Positions 1 to 7,796 of a stretch of 64,000 nt of DNA are shown piece by piece. The DNA comes from Pseudomonas entomophila (GTDB lineage: Bacteria; Pseudomonadota; Gammaproteobacteria; Pseudomonadales; Pseudomonadaceae), in contig NZ_CP063832.1 in NCBI RefSeq assembly GCF_023277925.1, positions 1,521,001 through 1,585,000 on the forward strand. Direction: 5' to 3'. How positions within the stretch are numbered: the stretch's first letter is position 1; every line of letters starts with the position of its first letter. The position numbers were made by a program, and so were the translations under genes. Under the pieces are notes generated by a model. That model was not told where the DNA came from and made no database searches. It saw only the letters and a program-made list of their open reading frames with translations.

Positions 1-2
1 GC

Positions 3-290
3 CGCCTGGGGGTGATCGACGACCCGCAGACGCTGGATGTCATGCCGCTCAAGCGCAAGTCGCTGTCGCTGCACTGGGAGTTGATGTTCACCCGCTCGCT
101 GTATGAAACCGACGATATGGTGCGCCAGCACGCGTTGCTCGAACGCGTGGCCGGGCTTATCGACCAGGGCATTCTGCGCACCACTCTGGGCGAGCATTTC
201 GGCGCCATCAATGCAGCCAACATGCGCCGTGCCCATGCGCTGGTCGAGAGTGGCAAGGCGCGCGGCAAGATCGTTCTGGAAGGCTTCTGA
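3..290 (+). CDS. Zinc-type alcohol dehydrogenase family protein, C-terminal part (5' end outside window)
   Basis: Only the last 95 or so codons are inside the window; the frame is open to the left edge and stops with TGA at 288-290. The visible part matches the C-terminal end of medium-chain (MDR) zinc-binding alcohol dehydrogenase-like proteins: a helix with 'HWELMFTRS', then a segment ending in 'VESGKARGKIVLEGF', the usual close of this family ('GKxVLEGF'). Substrate and the catalytic zinc ligands cannot be judged because the catalytic domain is not visible. Confidence 0.8.
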   Translation, partial: RLGVIDDPQTLDVMPLKRKSLSLHWELMFTRSLYETDDMVRQHALLERVAGLIDQGILRTTLGEHFGAINAANMRRAHALVESGKARGKIVLEGF

Positions 291-344
291 AATCTATTTG
301 ACAGACAACGGCGGACCGGCCAATCCGGTCCGCCAGGAGCAAGC

Positions 345-1517
345 ATGCTTAAACGAACCGTGTTTCTCTGTACCGCACTGACGGCAGGTATGTCCTCTGC
401 GCAGGTCATCGATGCCAATGCGCTTTCCCCGCATGCACCCGCGGAGCGGGCATTCGGCAAGCTCGAACAGGTCCATGCATTCCATGACGCCATGCCAACA
501 GGCGTCACTGTCACCGAAACCGGACGCATCTTCGTCAATTATCCGCGCTGGGGCGACAGGGTCCCTTTCACCGTCGGCGAGCTGCGTAACGGCGAGGTCC
601 GGCCCTTTCCGGACCTGTCGGTGAATCAGGAGGACCCGAAGGACCCCGGAAAGGGGCTGATCAGCGTGCAGAGCGTGGTGGCCGATGGCCGGGGCCGCGT
701 CTGGCTGCTGGACACCGCGGCGCCGGGGTTTCAGGCCCCGCGCCCTGGAGGCGCGAAGCTGGTCGCGGTCGACCTGGCGACCAATCGCATCGTCAAGCGG
801 CTGGTATTTCCGGAAAACGTGATGTTGCCCAGCACCTACGTCAACGATATGCGCTTCGACTTTCGCCACGGCGCAGAGGGAACGGTCTATGTGACCGACT
901 CCTCGCTGCGCGGTCCAGGGGCGATCATCGTGATGGACATCGCTAGCGGGCGCGCCGAGCGCCGTCTCAGTGGTGCCCTCTCGACCTCCGTGGCACCAGG
1001 TTTTATCCCGGTGGTCGAGGGGACGCCACTGATGGTAAGCCAGCCGGATGGCATATCGAAACCATTGTCGGTGGCGTCCGATGGCATCGCCTTGTCGGCC
1101 GATGGGCAGACGCTCTACTTCACGCCGCTGTCGAGCCGGCACTTGTATGCCGTGTCCACCGCCTTGTTACGTGATCCGGCCATCAGCGAGACACAGCTTG
1201 CCGCAGCCGTGAAGGACCTCGGTGAAAAGGGCGCCTCCGATGGAATGGAGGCCGACGCCGAGGGCGCTGTCTATGCCGGCGATTACGAGCATAACGCCAT
1301 CCGCAAGCGCTGGCCGGATGGCCGCTGGCAGACCTTGGTGCATGATCCGCGGCTGCTCTGGCCCGATACCCTGTCGATCGGGCCTGACGGCTACCTGTAC
1401 TTCATCGCCAACCAACTTCACCGCCAGGCGTTATTCCAGGGCGGGCGGGACTTGCGGCAGAAACCCTACGCCTTGATGCGCCTGAGGATCGATGCGGCAC
1501 CAGCGCCGACCCACTGA
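345..1517 (+). CDS. Secreted L-dopachrome tautomerase-related / major royal jelly (SMP30-like) propeller protein
   Basis: 390 aa, starting after a GGAG-type ribosome site. The N-terminus (MLKRTVFLCTALTAGMSSAQ) reads as a signal peptide with cleavage after about residue 19, so the protein is probably periplasmic. The body resembles the bacterial branch of the major royal jelly protein/SMP-30 beta-propeller family: 'TGVTVTETGRIFVNYPRWGD' near residue 50, 'VADGRGRVWLLDTAAPGF' near 110, 'YVNDMRFDF' near 165 and 'DGIALSADGQTLYFTPLSSRHLY' near 250. In such proteins the propeller binds a metal or small molecule; the bacterial substrate is unknown. It stands alone, 54 bp after the dehydrogenase. Family assignment is good, function open. 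Confidence 0.8.
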   Translation: MLKRTVFLCTALTAGMSSAQVIDANALSPHAPAERAFGKLEQVHAFHDAMPTGVTVTETGRIFVNYPRWGDRVPFTVGELRNGEVRPFPDLSVNQEDPKDPGKGLISVQSVVADGRGRVWLLDTAAPGFQAPRPGGAKLVAVDLATNRIVKRLVFPENVMLPSTYVNDMRFDFRHGAEGTVYVTDSSLRGPGAIIVMDIASGRAERRLSGALSTSVAPGFIPVVEGTPLMVSQPDGISKPLSVASDGIALSADGQTLYFTPLSSRHLYAVSTALLRDPAISETQLAAAVKDLGEKGASDGMEADAEGAVYAGDYEHNAIRKRWPDGRWQTLVHDPRLLWPDTLSIGPDGYLYFIANQLHRQALFQGGRDLRQKPYALMRLRIDAAPAPTH

Positions 1518-1697
1518 GCTGCCCTCACCATTAGCTGGGCGCGATTGCTCGTTCGTCAACACAACTTGCTTTATCGCTACACCAGCAAGCCACAGCTGAC
1601 GCAAATGTGACCGGCATTTTCACGGCAGTCGTGAACGTGTTGACGTACAGCCCCGCTTACTGCCGGAGCTATGCCCGGTGAAACTCATTCACTCATT

Positions 1698-1723
1698 GGA
1701 GCAGGCAATACCGTGCCTGCTCC
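1698..1723. promoter_or_regulatory. 10-bp perfect inverted repeat upstream of the ABM monooxygenase gene
   Basis: GGAGCAGGCA (1698-1707), 6-nt loop, TGCCTGCTCC (1714-1723). It sits 23 bp before the ATG at 1747 and is not followed by a T-run. It could be an operator or an mRNA hairpin. A GTG at 1678 would place it inside the coding region, one reason to prefer the ATG at 1747. Confidence 0.4.
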
Positions 1724-1746
1724 CTGCAACTGACCCGGAGCTTGAT

Positions 1747-2073
1747 ATGAACCGACAAGACTACCCCCTCGTTTCCCTTGCAGTCCTCAAGGCCAAGCCA
1801 GGCCACGCACCGGCACTGAAAGCGGCCTTGCTGGACTTGATCGAGCCGACTCGGGCGGAGCCCGGCAACCGAGACTACATGCTGTTCGAGCGCAGCGACG
1901 AGCCCGGGACGTTCTACATGCGCGAGGCGTTCGACCACCAGCAGGCCCTGGACACACACCTGGCCACCGCTCACTTCCAGCGGTTTGCCGAGCAGGCCGA
2001 GCAACTGTTGGCGGAGCCGTTGCAACTGATCTTCCTTGACCAGGTGTCATCTGCCGTTGCGCCTCATCCCTGA
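1747..2073 (+). CDS. Antibiotic biosynthesis monooxygenase (ABM) family protein
   Basis: 108 aa; the ATG at 1747 is preceded by CGGAG at a proper distance, unlike the upstream in-frame GTG. The fold signature of the dimeric ferredoxin-like ABM family is visible: 'PLVSLAVLKAKPGHAPALKAALL' as first strand and helix, 'EPGNRDYMLFERSDEPGTFYMREAFDHQQALDTHLATAHFQRF' as central strands and helix with the conserved His-rich turn, and a C-terminal strand. Members include quinol monooxygenases such as YgiN and heme-degrading enzymes. The substrate cannot be read from sequence. The next gene starts 13 bp after its stop, so the two are probably co-transcribed. Confidence 0.8.
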   Translation: MNRQDYPLVSLAVLKAKPGHAPALKAALLDLIEPTRAEPGNRDYMLFERSDEPGTFYMREAFDHQQALDTHLATAHFQRFAEQAEQLLAEPLQLIFLDQVSSAVAPHP

Positions 2074-2086
2074 GGGAGGCCAGGTA

Positions 2087-2992
2087 ATGCGACCGGTCAA
2101 ACGCAGACAATTCATCCAGGCCCTGGCCACTGTGGCATTACTGCCAGCAGCATTGGCGAATGGGCACACACAAGAGAGGAGGGCAAACATGGTCAGGCTC
2201 GGCATCACCGACTTGTCTTTTCACCACGCCACAGCCGCGGTCGTGGCCCTGGTCTTGCAACGCATGGGGTTCGTGGTGGAGCGTTCGAGCGCACCTCACG
2301 AGCGCAACTTCGAGCGGTTGCGCGAGGGCGTGATCGACATGCTCGCGTCGGCATGGATACCTTCAAGCCACGGGCTTTACAAGGCACAGGTGGAAGAGCA
2401 GGTAGCAACCCGCGAGCTGGGGCTGCACTACACGCCTTATGCAATTTGGGGGGTTCCCGATTACGTCCCGGAGTCGATGGTCGCCTCGGTGGAGGACTTG
2501 CTGGATCCTCGTGTCAGCGCACGCATGCACAAACAGATCCAAGGTATAGGGGCGGGCGCCGGTATTACCCGGTTTTCCCTGAAAATGATGGTCGACTATG
2601 ACCTGGTAAGTGCAGGGTACAGTTTTCGCACCGGGACCCTGGAACAATGCGTCGCCGCCTTTGAACAACTGGTGAGTGAAGGCAAATGGGGGATAGTGCC
2701 GCTCTGGCACCCACAGTTCCTGCACCACGGCCATCGGATACGCCAACTCAAGGATCCCAAGGGCTTGCTGGGTAGTGTCGACCGGGCAGTGTTGCTAGCG
2801 CGAGAGGATCGGCTCTCGGCCTTTAGCGCCGCACAACTACAGGTACTCGACAACATCCGTCTGGACAACACCATCGTTGCCGAGCTCGATCATAGCGTCA
2901 GTCGCTGCGGCTTGAGCCCTGACGAAGCGGCGAGAGCCTGGTTCGAGAAAAACCCGCAGATGTTGGCTTCGTGGCTGCGCCCGGTGGTCTGA
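2087..2992 (+). CDS. Glycine betaine-type ABC transporter substrate-binding protein (OpuAC family)
   Basis: 301 aa from the ATG at 2087, which has a strong GAGGGAGG ribosome site; the frame is also open upstream but has no comparable signal. The N-terminus 'KRRQFIQALATVALLPAALA' has a twin-arginine motif followed by a hydrophobic stretch, so Tat export is plausible. The mature part resembles OpuAC/ProX-type binding proteins: 'LGITDLSFHHATAAVVALVLQRMGFVVE', then 'IDMLASAWIPSSHG' and 'WGIVPLWHPQFLH' with the tryptophans that usually form the quaternary-ammonium cage. No permease or ATPase gene adjoins it, so it is an orphan binding protein, downstream of the ABM gene. Ligand unproven. Confidence 0.8.
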   Translation: MRPVKRRQFIQALATVALLPAALANGHTQERRANMVRLGITDLSFHHATAAVVALVLQRMGFVVERSSAPHERNFERLREGVIDMLASAWIPSSHGLYKAQVEEQVATRELGLHYTPYAIWGVPDYVPESMVASVEDLLDPRVSARMHKQIQGIGAGAGITRFSLKMMVDYDLVSAGYSFRTGTLEQCVAAFEQLVSEGKWGIVPLWHPQFLHHGHRIRQLKDPKGLLGSVDRAVLLAREDRLSAFSAAQLQVLDNIRLDNTIVAELDHSVSRCGLSPDEAARAWFEKNPQMLASWLRPVV

Positions 2993-3103
2993 CTGCACTG
3001 GGCGACGCATGGCGTTTACTGACTGTCCTCAATTAAGGCGCTGGCCCTGGAGGTTGTTGGGATCGGGCAAAAGGCCAAGGCGCAAGTGCGTGCGAAATAC
3101 GTA

Positions 3104-3131
3104 ATTTAACATAATATACATTATGCGCACC
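3104..3131 (-). other. dif: dif site (XerC/XerD chromosome dimer resolution site)
   Basis: The minus strand reads GGTGCGCATAAT, then GTATAT, then TATGTTAAAT: an 11-bp XerC arm, 6-bp centre and 11-bp XerD arm. As I remember the Escherichia coli dif core, all 28 bases agree, and the Pseudomonas consensus differs by only a base or two. XerC and XerD recombine here, under FtsK control, to resolve chromosome dimers. The site marks the replication terminus and lies in a non-coding stretch 112 bp after the betaine-binding gene. Confidence 0.93.
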
Positions 3132-3230
3132 TTCGTATGGAGCTGCCGGGGCATAGGTTGGCCAGATCGGAAGCCAGATCGCAGTGCGATTTTTACGGGT
3201 GCGAAAAATCAGGCTGCTACACCGGCACCA

Positions 3231-3251
3231 GGTGTTGCTACTAGCAACACC
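3231..3251. repeat. 21-bp palindrome, copy 1
   Basis: GGTGTTGCTA-C-TAGCAACACC, a perfect 10-bp inverted repeat around one base. A near-identical copy lies at 3708-3727. The surrounding 3132-3374 has no convincing gene, but holds two related blocks (about 3175-3210 and 3333-3367) sharing 'AGATCGCAnTGCGATTTT' and 'GCGAAA', as if a short unit had been duplicated. Confidence 0.55.
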
Positions 3252-3374
3252 CTGCAGATCTGAAGTCGATCGCTGCCGGCAGCTGTGCCCGATCGTTTTC
3301 ACGGTGAAAATTCCACGGTGGAACTCCAGAACCCAGATCGCACTGCGATTTTCGCGGGCGCGAAATTACGATCG

Positions 3375-3728
3375 TTACTGGCCTATAAGCCGACGTTGCG
3401 TCATTCGGTCCAGCACCTGGTCCAGATGCGGCGCGAGCTTCAACACGTCCAGGTCTACGCCTTGAACTGAACCGGCTTCGTACGGGTACCGCGTGCCGAC
3501 GAACAGATTCGAGGCAGTACTTATCCATTTTTCCAACTCGAAGCCAGGTGCCAGGCTCTGCGAAATGGCACGAAGTTGGCTGGCCAGCTCTGCAGGAATC
3601 GCGGTGTACAGATCAAACAGGCCGTGCCCATTACCAGGTGGCTTCGAACGCAGTCGCAAATGCCCATCAGGATCATCTTCAGTTCTGGGGTTGAGCTGAA
3701 GTGTGAAGGTGTTGCTAGTAGCAACAGT
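3375..3728 (-). pseudogene. HEPN-domain-like gene remnant
   Basis: An open minus-strand frame runs from just after a TAG at 3729-3731 to its stop at 3375. The first ATG would give 94 aa. The text 'GHGLFDLYTAIPAELASQL' followed by 'ELEKWISTASNLFVGTRYPYE' looks like the C-terminal half of a HEPN-type helical domain, with the frequent 'RYPYE' ending. No good ribosome site precedes a start codon, and homologous-looking residues continue upstream of the first ATG, so this reads as a 5'-truncated fragment. The HEPN Rx4-6H motif is absent. Assignment is tentative. Confidence 0.4.
3708..3727. repeat. 20-bp palindrome, copy 2
   Basis: GGTGTTGCTAGTAGCAACAG, the reverse-strand version of the palindrome at 3231-3251 with one terminal mismatch. 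The two copies bracket the HEPN-like remnant in inverted orientation, about 456 bp apart. Confidence 0.5.
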
Positions 3729-3871
3729 CTACGGCCGCATAGCATAGAGGGATAAGCTCTAGTACCCTACCCTTTACATATAAGCCAAAGGAATAACTAA
3801 ACTAAATATTCATTTAGTTGAGTTATATACAGGCATCTACCAAGCGCGGACGCAGAAACTGGACCTAACAT

Positions 3872-4399
3872 GTGACCTCGGTTGTGACCACAACGGGCGT
3901 TGCCTTGGGTGACTACACGCTCTGGGGTAGCTTCGCCATCTTGCTGTTCTTTTACTTGACGTTCGTCGGTGGGTGCTCAGGATCTACGGCCGGCGGTTTG
4001 AAAATATTCCGTTTCCAGGTGGTCGCGTCCTTGCTTGTCAGCAACCTGAAACAGTTGATTCATCCACGGGCAATGATCTCGAAGAAATACAATGGGCGCC
4101 CCATCGATGAAGAGATTGTGCGCTCACTGTTGACGTTCTCGTTCTTCTTCTCAATCACCATCGCGGTCATCGCCCTTGGTCTTGCTCTGCTAGGGCTCGA
4201 CTGGACGACGGCGTTGAGCGGGGCTGCCACCGCCGTGTGCAACGTTGGGCCCGGGCTGGGAACGATTATTGGTCCTGCAGGTAATTTCTCCTCGTTGTCG
4301 GACGCTGCGAAATGGCTGCTGACGATCGGCATGTTGCTTGGACGACTCGAAATCCTCACTGTACTGGTTCTCGTCTCTCCAGCTTTCTGGCGATTCTAA
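3872..4399 (+). pseudogene. trkH: trkH potassium uptake gene, 3' fragment
   Basis: 175 codons that match only the C-terminal third of TrkH/TrkG K+ transporters (normally about 480 aa). Visible are 'SVVTTTGVALGDYTLWG' (a selectivity-filter-type loop), 'GGCSGSTAGGLKIFRF', 'AATAVCNVGPGLGTIIGP' (the last filter loop) and the closing 'LLGRLEILTVLVLVSPAFWRF'. The homology starts abruptly at about 3870, right after an in-frame TAA at 3866-3868, and there is no ribosome site. It is therefore a broken copy that cannot encode a complete pore. It lies about 740 bp from dif, consistent with insertion/deletion traffic at the terminus. Confidence 0.85.
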
Positions 4400-4648
4400 T
4401 TATGTATCCTGCCGATTCGATGCGCTTCACCCTGCCAGGCGTGGCAGTGCGTATGAGCCAGTGGGTGGATGGTGCGTTTGAATATTCTTATCGCTATTGC
4501 GCCCTTTAGATGAAGATGCGCCATCCTCATCACGCCTTGAATTCCCCTCCTGCCTTTCCACCCATCACAACACGATACCGGCTTGTCATGCGGCGAATCG
4601 CACCCAGCAATCTATGCTCACCAGACCTACCTCATGGAGCCGTTCGAT

Positions 4649-6256
4649 ATGGATATTCGGCAGAAAACCATCGGTTTCGGTCTGGTCAGCATCCTCGCCG
4701 CCTTGCTGCTCGGTGGCAGCGGCCTGCTCGCCGAACATGACCAGAACCTGGCGCTGACGCGCAACGAGGACAGCATGTCCGCCCTGCGCAACCACATGGA
4801 GGGCGACATGATGCACGATGCCCTGCGCGCCGATGTACTGGCCGCGTTGCTGGTCAAGCCTGGCGACGTCGATACCGCCAACCAGGTACTGGCCGACCTC
4901 GACGAGCATGCGAAATGGTTCAAGAGCGTGATCCAGAGCAACCTCAAGCTGCCGCTGGACGCGGACCTGCACGATGCCATCAGCGAACTCGGCCCGCTGC
5001 TCGACAACTACATCGCCAGCGCCACGTCGATCATCCATTTGGCCCTGAAGTCCCCCGAACAGGCGCAGACTCAGTTGCCCGCCTTCATGGAGGCGTTCAA
5101 GGAACTGGAGGAACGCAACAGCACGCTGAGCGACCTGATTGCGAGCAACGCTGACAAGAGCCGCGCGCAAAGCAAGGCGACCCTTCATCAGGGTATTGCC
5201 GTGCTGATAGGGGGCATGGTCCTGGCGACGCTGGTTCTGTCGCTGTGCACATTCTTGTTGCTGCGCTCGGTGTTGCAGCCCCTGCGCCAGACCGTGGCCG
5301 TTGCCCAACGGATCGCCCAGGGCGACCTCAGCACCGAGATACGGGTGCACGATCGCGACGAAACCGGCCACCTGTTGCGCTCCCTGGCCGACATGCGCGA
5401 CAGCCTGAGCGCCATGATCAAGGCGATCCACGAAGAAAACCAGCAGTTGCACGACGTCGCCGAAGAGCTGGGCCAGGCGTCGCGCGGCCTGGTCGAGCGC
5501 ACCAGCCAGCAGTCGGAAAGCGCGGTGAGCATGGCCTCGGCCACCGAGCAGATGATCGCCAACCTGTCGCAGATCGCCGAGCATGCTCGCGATGCGCAGT
5601 CGATCTCCGGTCAGTCGGAGCGCCTGGCCAGCGATGGCGGTGAAGTCATCCTGAATGTCGTGGGCGGCATGCAGGGCATCGATGAAGCGGTGCACCGCTC
5701 GTCCGAGACCATCACGGTGCTGGGGCAAAGCTCCGAGGAAATTTATTCCATCGTCCAGGTGATCAACACCATCGCCGAGCAGACCAACCTGTTGGCGCTC
5801 AACGCGGCCATCGAGGCGGCGCGGGCGGGCGACGCCGGCCGCGGCTTTGCCGTGGTCGCCGACGAGGTGCGCGGCCTGGCCGCGCGCACGGCACAGTCGA
5901 CACGTGAGATCGCCGACATGATCGAGCGCATTCGCCAGAGCACGGGCAACGCGGTGCAAAGCATGCAAACCGGCGTCACCCGAGTGCGTGCCGGTGTGGA
6001 ACTGGCCACCCAGGCCGGGGCCTCCATCCAGCAGATTCGTGAAGGCGCGCGCCAGGCCGCCTCGGTGGTGGAGGAAATCTCCCACACCATTGGCGAGCAG
6101 ACCCTGGCCAGCCAGGAAGTCGCGCAACAAGTCGAACGGATCGCGCGGATGTCCAGGGAGAGCACTGAAACCACACGGCAGCTGGCTTCTACCGCACAGC
6201 GCCTGGGTGACATCGCGCAGGGCATGCAAGCCAGCGTTTCGCGCTTTCGCGTATGA
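4649..6256 (+). CDS. Methyl-accepting chemotaxis protein
   Basis: 535 aa from the ATG at 4649 (GGAG 9 nt upstream); an in-frame ATG at 4634 is the alternative. The order is classical: a transmembrane helix at about 9-27, a periplasmic four-helix-bundle-like ligand domain at about 30-180, a second transmembrane helix at about 181-207, HAMP at about 208-260 ('[20 protein letters not shown]'), and a long signalling coiled coil. The hairpin tip at about 377, '[24 protein letters not shown]' and on, binds CheA/CheW. There is no C-terminal CheR/CheB pentapeptide. The ligand is unknown. It is a single-gene unit. Confidence 0.95.
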   Translation: MDIRQKTIGFGLVSILAALLLGGSGLLAEHDQNLALTRNEDSMSALRNHMEGDMMHDALRADVLAALLVKPGDVDTANQVLADLDEHAKWFKSVIQSNLKLPLDADLHDAISELGPLLDNYIASATSIIHLALKSPEQAQTQLPAFMEAFKELEERNSTLSDLIASNADKSRAQSKATLHQGIAVLIGGMVLATLVLSLCTFLLLRSVLQPLRQTVAVAQRIAQGDLSTEIRVHDRDETGHLLRSLADMRDSLSAMIKAIHEENQQLHDVAEELGQASRGLVERTSQQSESAVSMASATEQMIANLSQIAEHARDAQSISGQSERLASDGGEVILNVVGGMQGIDEAVHRSSETITVLGQSSEEIYSIVQVINTIAEQTNLLALNAAIEAARAGDAGRGFAVVADEVRGLAARTAQSTREIADMIERIRQSTGNAVQSMQTGVTRVRAGVELATQAGASIQQIREGARQAASVVEEISHTIGEQTLASQEVAQQVERIARMSRESTETTRQLASTAQRLGDIAQGMQASVSRFRV

Positions 6257-6477
6257 GAGGATCGGGTGCCTGCGGGCACCCTGCCCTTATAGACAACACA
6301 TATTGGACATCGCGGCAAATAACTCAGTCAGATACTCGGCAGATAACACCAACACGTATTCGAGTTATGGTCAGCGAATATATTTGACAGTGCGCCTCAA
6401 CGCTATATATTCCCTTCTCGGCAACTGGAAGGAGTCCGGTTTGCCACTTCGATATTCACACTACCGTCAGGAACGAC

Positions 6478-6570
6478 ATGATGTTTTTGCTCATGGATGA
6501 AGCATATCCGCGACACCTGGCCTACCTCGAATTTATTGGTCGCCACTTGGCTGTAGCCCTTGCTACCTGA
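6478..6570 (+). CDS. Possible 30-aa small protein upstream of the GNAT/desaturase pair
   Basis: ATG at 6478 with AGGAA six bases upstream opens a 30-codon frame ending in TGA at 6568-6570. The product begins MMFLLMDEAYPRHLAYLEF and ends in 'GRHLAVALAT', so it is amphipathic and mildly hydrophobic. It is the only feature with a ribosome site in the AT-richer 418-bp gap after the chemoreceptor gene. A perfect hairpin follows before the next gene, so this could be a leader peptide, a small membrane protein or a peptide precursor. Chance occurrence is possible. Confidence 0.35.
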   Translation: MMFLLMDEAYPRHLAYLEFIGRHLAVALAT

Positions 6571-6611
6571 GGGCTCTCGACAGCTTTGACTGCGCTTGCT
6601 TCTGCGCGTGC

Positions 6612-6637
6612 CTGTGATTTTCCCTGGGTAATCACAG
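6612..6637 (+). promoter_or_regulatory. 8-bp perfect hairpin in the leader of the GNAT gene
   Basis: CTGTGATT (6612-6619), 10-nt loop, AATCACAG (6630-6637), lying between the small ORF and the GNAT start at 6675. There is no T-run, so it is not a canonical terminator. An attenuator or an operator with TGTGA-like half-sites is possible. Confidence 0.35.
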
Positions 6638-6674
6638 TGTTCACCTGCCGCCAATAAATATATTCAGGTGTGCC

Positions 6675-7733
6675 ATGACCTTGATAAACGTACTGCATAA
6701 GTCCGTGCCCACTCCCGTGGACATCGAAACACGTACTGATGCCTTTGATTACCGCCCAGGCCAGATCAACGATATTCCGCGACTGGCCCAGTTATTCCAG
6801 ATGGTCTACGGGCAAACCACTCACCCCTGCCAAAGCCCGGACTATATCCGCAGTTCAATGGACTCCGGGCAACAGCAATGGTTTGTCGCCGAGCTCGACA
6901 GTTTTCTTGTCGGTTGCTGTTGTGTCGCTCGCCGGCCCTGGAACCAGTCCTGGGAAATGTCCCATGGTGTGGTCCACCCGGCCGCGCGCAGAACCGGTGC
7001 CATTTCAAATTTGGTCAGGCTCGGCCTGAAGCGCCATCGAGCACAGCCCATGGAGTTGGGTTTCTATGTCACGCGCAACATTGCCAGCCATGCCTTGATG
7101 AAGAAAATCAGGCCGGGCGTGCTGGTGGGGCACGACGGCGGGCCAGACAAGGTCGACGGCATCAGGGAGTACCACCTGACCGCCCTGCTCCCCCCGGCGC
7201 AGGAAGGCTTCTTGCATGTCGCGCCTGGGTATGCGCATACCGGCGTAGCCGGCCCGATCATCGCCAGGCTATATGACGCATTGCGGCTCACCCCACCGCC
7301 CGGCACCTATCCGGCCACCTGCCTGAGCGGCCCACCCGGTGCCGAAACCCTCGGCCCGTTGCGCTTCAACCATGACCCGGACGCCAATGCACTGATGGTG
7401 TCCGGCCATGTCGGCGACAACCTGACGCAGCAAGCAACGTTGCGGGCACTCACAACCCTCCTCCAGCGGCATCCCCAGGTGCAGTACTTCAGCGTGCATA
7501 TCCTCGCCGACAAGCTGGAACTGCTCGCCGGCCTGCTCGGCCTGGGCTTTGCGATCACCGCCTACCTGCCGGCCTGGCACCTGGAGGGCGGTGTTCGCTA
7601 CGACTGCATCCTGCTGGTCTTCGAAGTGTTCGCCGACGCGCCTCGCAGCCATGGCTTCGATGATGAGGTGGCGTTCTTCGACCAAGCCTACGCGAAGCTG
7701 GCTGACAGCCTCTGTGGCATCGCCCTGCAATGA
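6675..7733 (+). CDS. GNAT-family N-acyltransferase domain protein
   Basis: 352 aa. Residues about 24-130 show a GNAT-like pattern: 'DYRPGQINDIPRLAQLFQMVYG' as first strand and helix, 'WFVAELDSFLVGCCCVARRPW' as the central strands, 'EMSHGVVHPAARRTGAISNLVRLGLKRHRA', where the Q/RxxGxG/A acetyl-CoA loop is degenerate (RRTGA), and 'ELGFYVTRNIASHALMKKI' with the late Asn. The C-terminal half (about 180-350) is not recognised and may be a second degenerate GNAT-like domain ('YFSVHILADKLELLAGLLGLGFAIT' resembles the last strands). It lies 63 bp upstream of the desaturase gene on the same strand, so the two probably act in one pathway. Substrate unknown. Confidence 0.65.
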   Translation: MTLINVLHKSVPTPVDIETRTDAFDYRPGQINDIPRLAQLFQMVYGQTTHPCQSPDYIRSSMDSGQQQWFVAELDSFLVGCCCVARRPWNQSWEMSHGVVHPAARRTGAISNLVRLGLKRHRAQPMELGFYVTRNIASHALMKKIRPGVLVGHDGGPDKVDGIREYHLTALLPPAQEGFLHVAPGYAHTGVAGPIIARLYDALRLTPPPGTYPATCLSGPPGAETLGPLRFNHDPDANALMVSGHVGDNLTQQATLRALTTLLQRHPQVQYFSVHILADKLELLAGLLGLGFAITAYLPAWHLEGGVRYDCILLVFEVFADAPRSHGFDDEVAFFDQAYAKLADSLCGIALQ

Positions 7734-7796
7734 AAGCGCCCCTTACTTACCGTGCATTCCCATCCCGCAACGGATGAAGACTGGAGTATTCAGACA

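Noticed and set aside
4586..6229. Long open frame antisense to the chemoreceptor gene (547 codons)
   Set aside because: A GC-rich coding strand gives long antisense frames; it is His/Gln/Leu-rich without any family pattern, while the sense frame has complete MCP domains.
6403..6654. 83-codon minus-strand frame after the chemoreceptor gene
   Set aside because: No ribosome site and no protein pattern; the small plus-strand ORF at 6478 is the better candidate in this gap.
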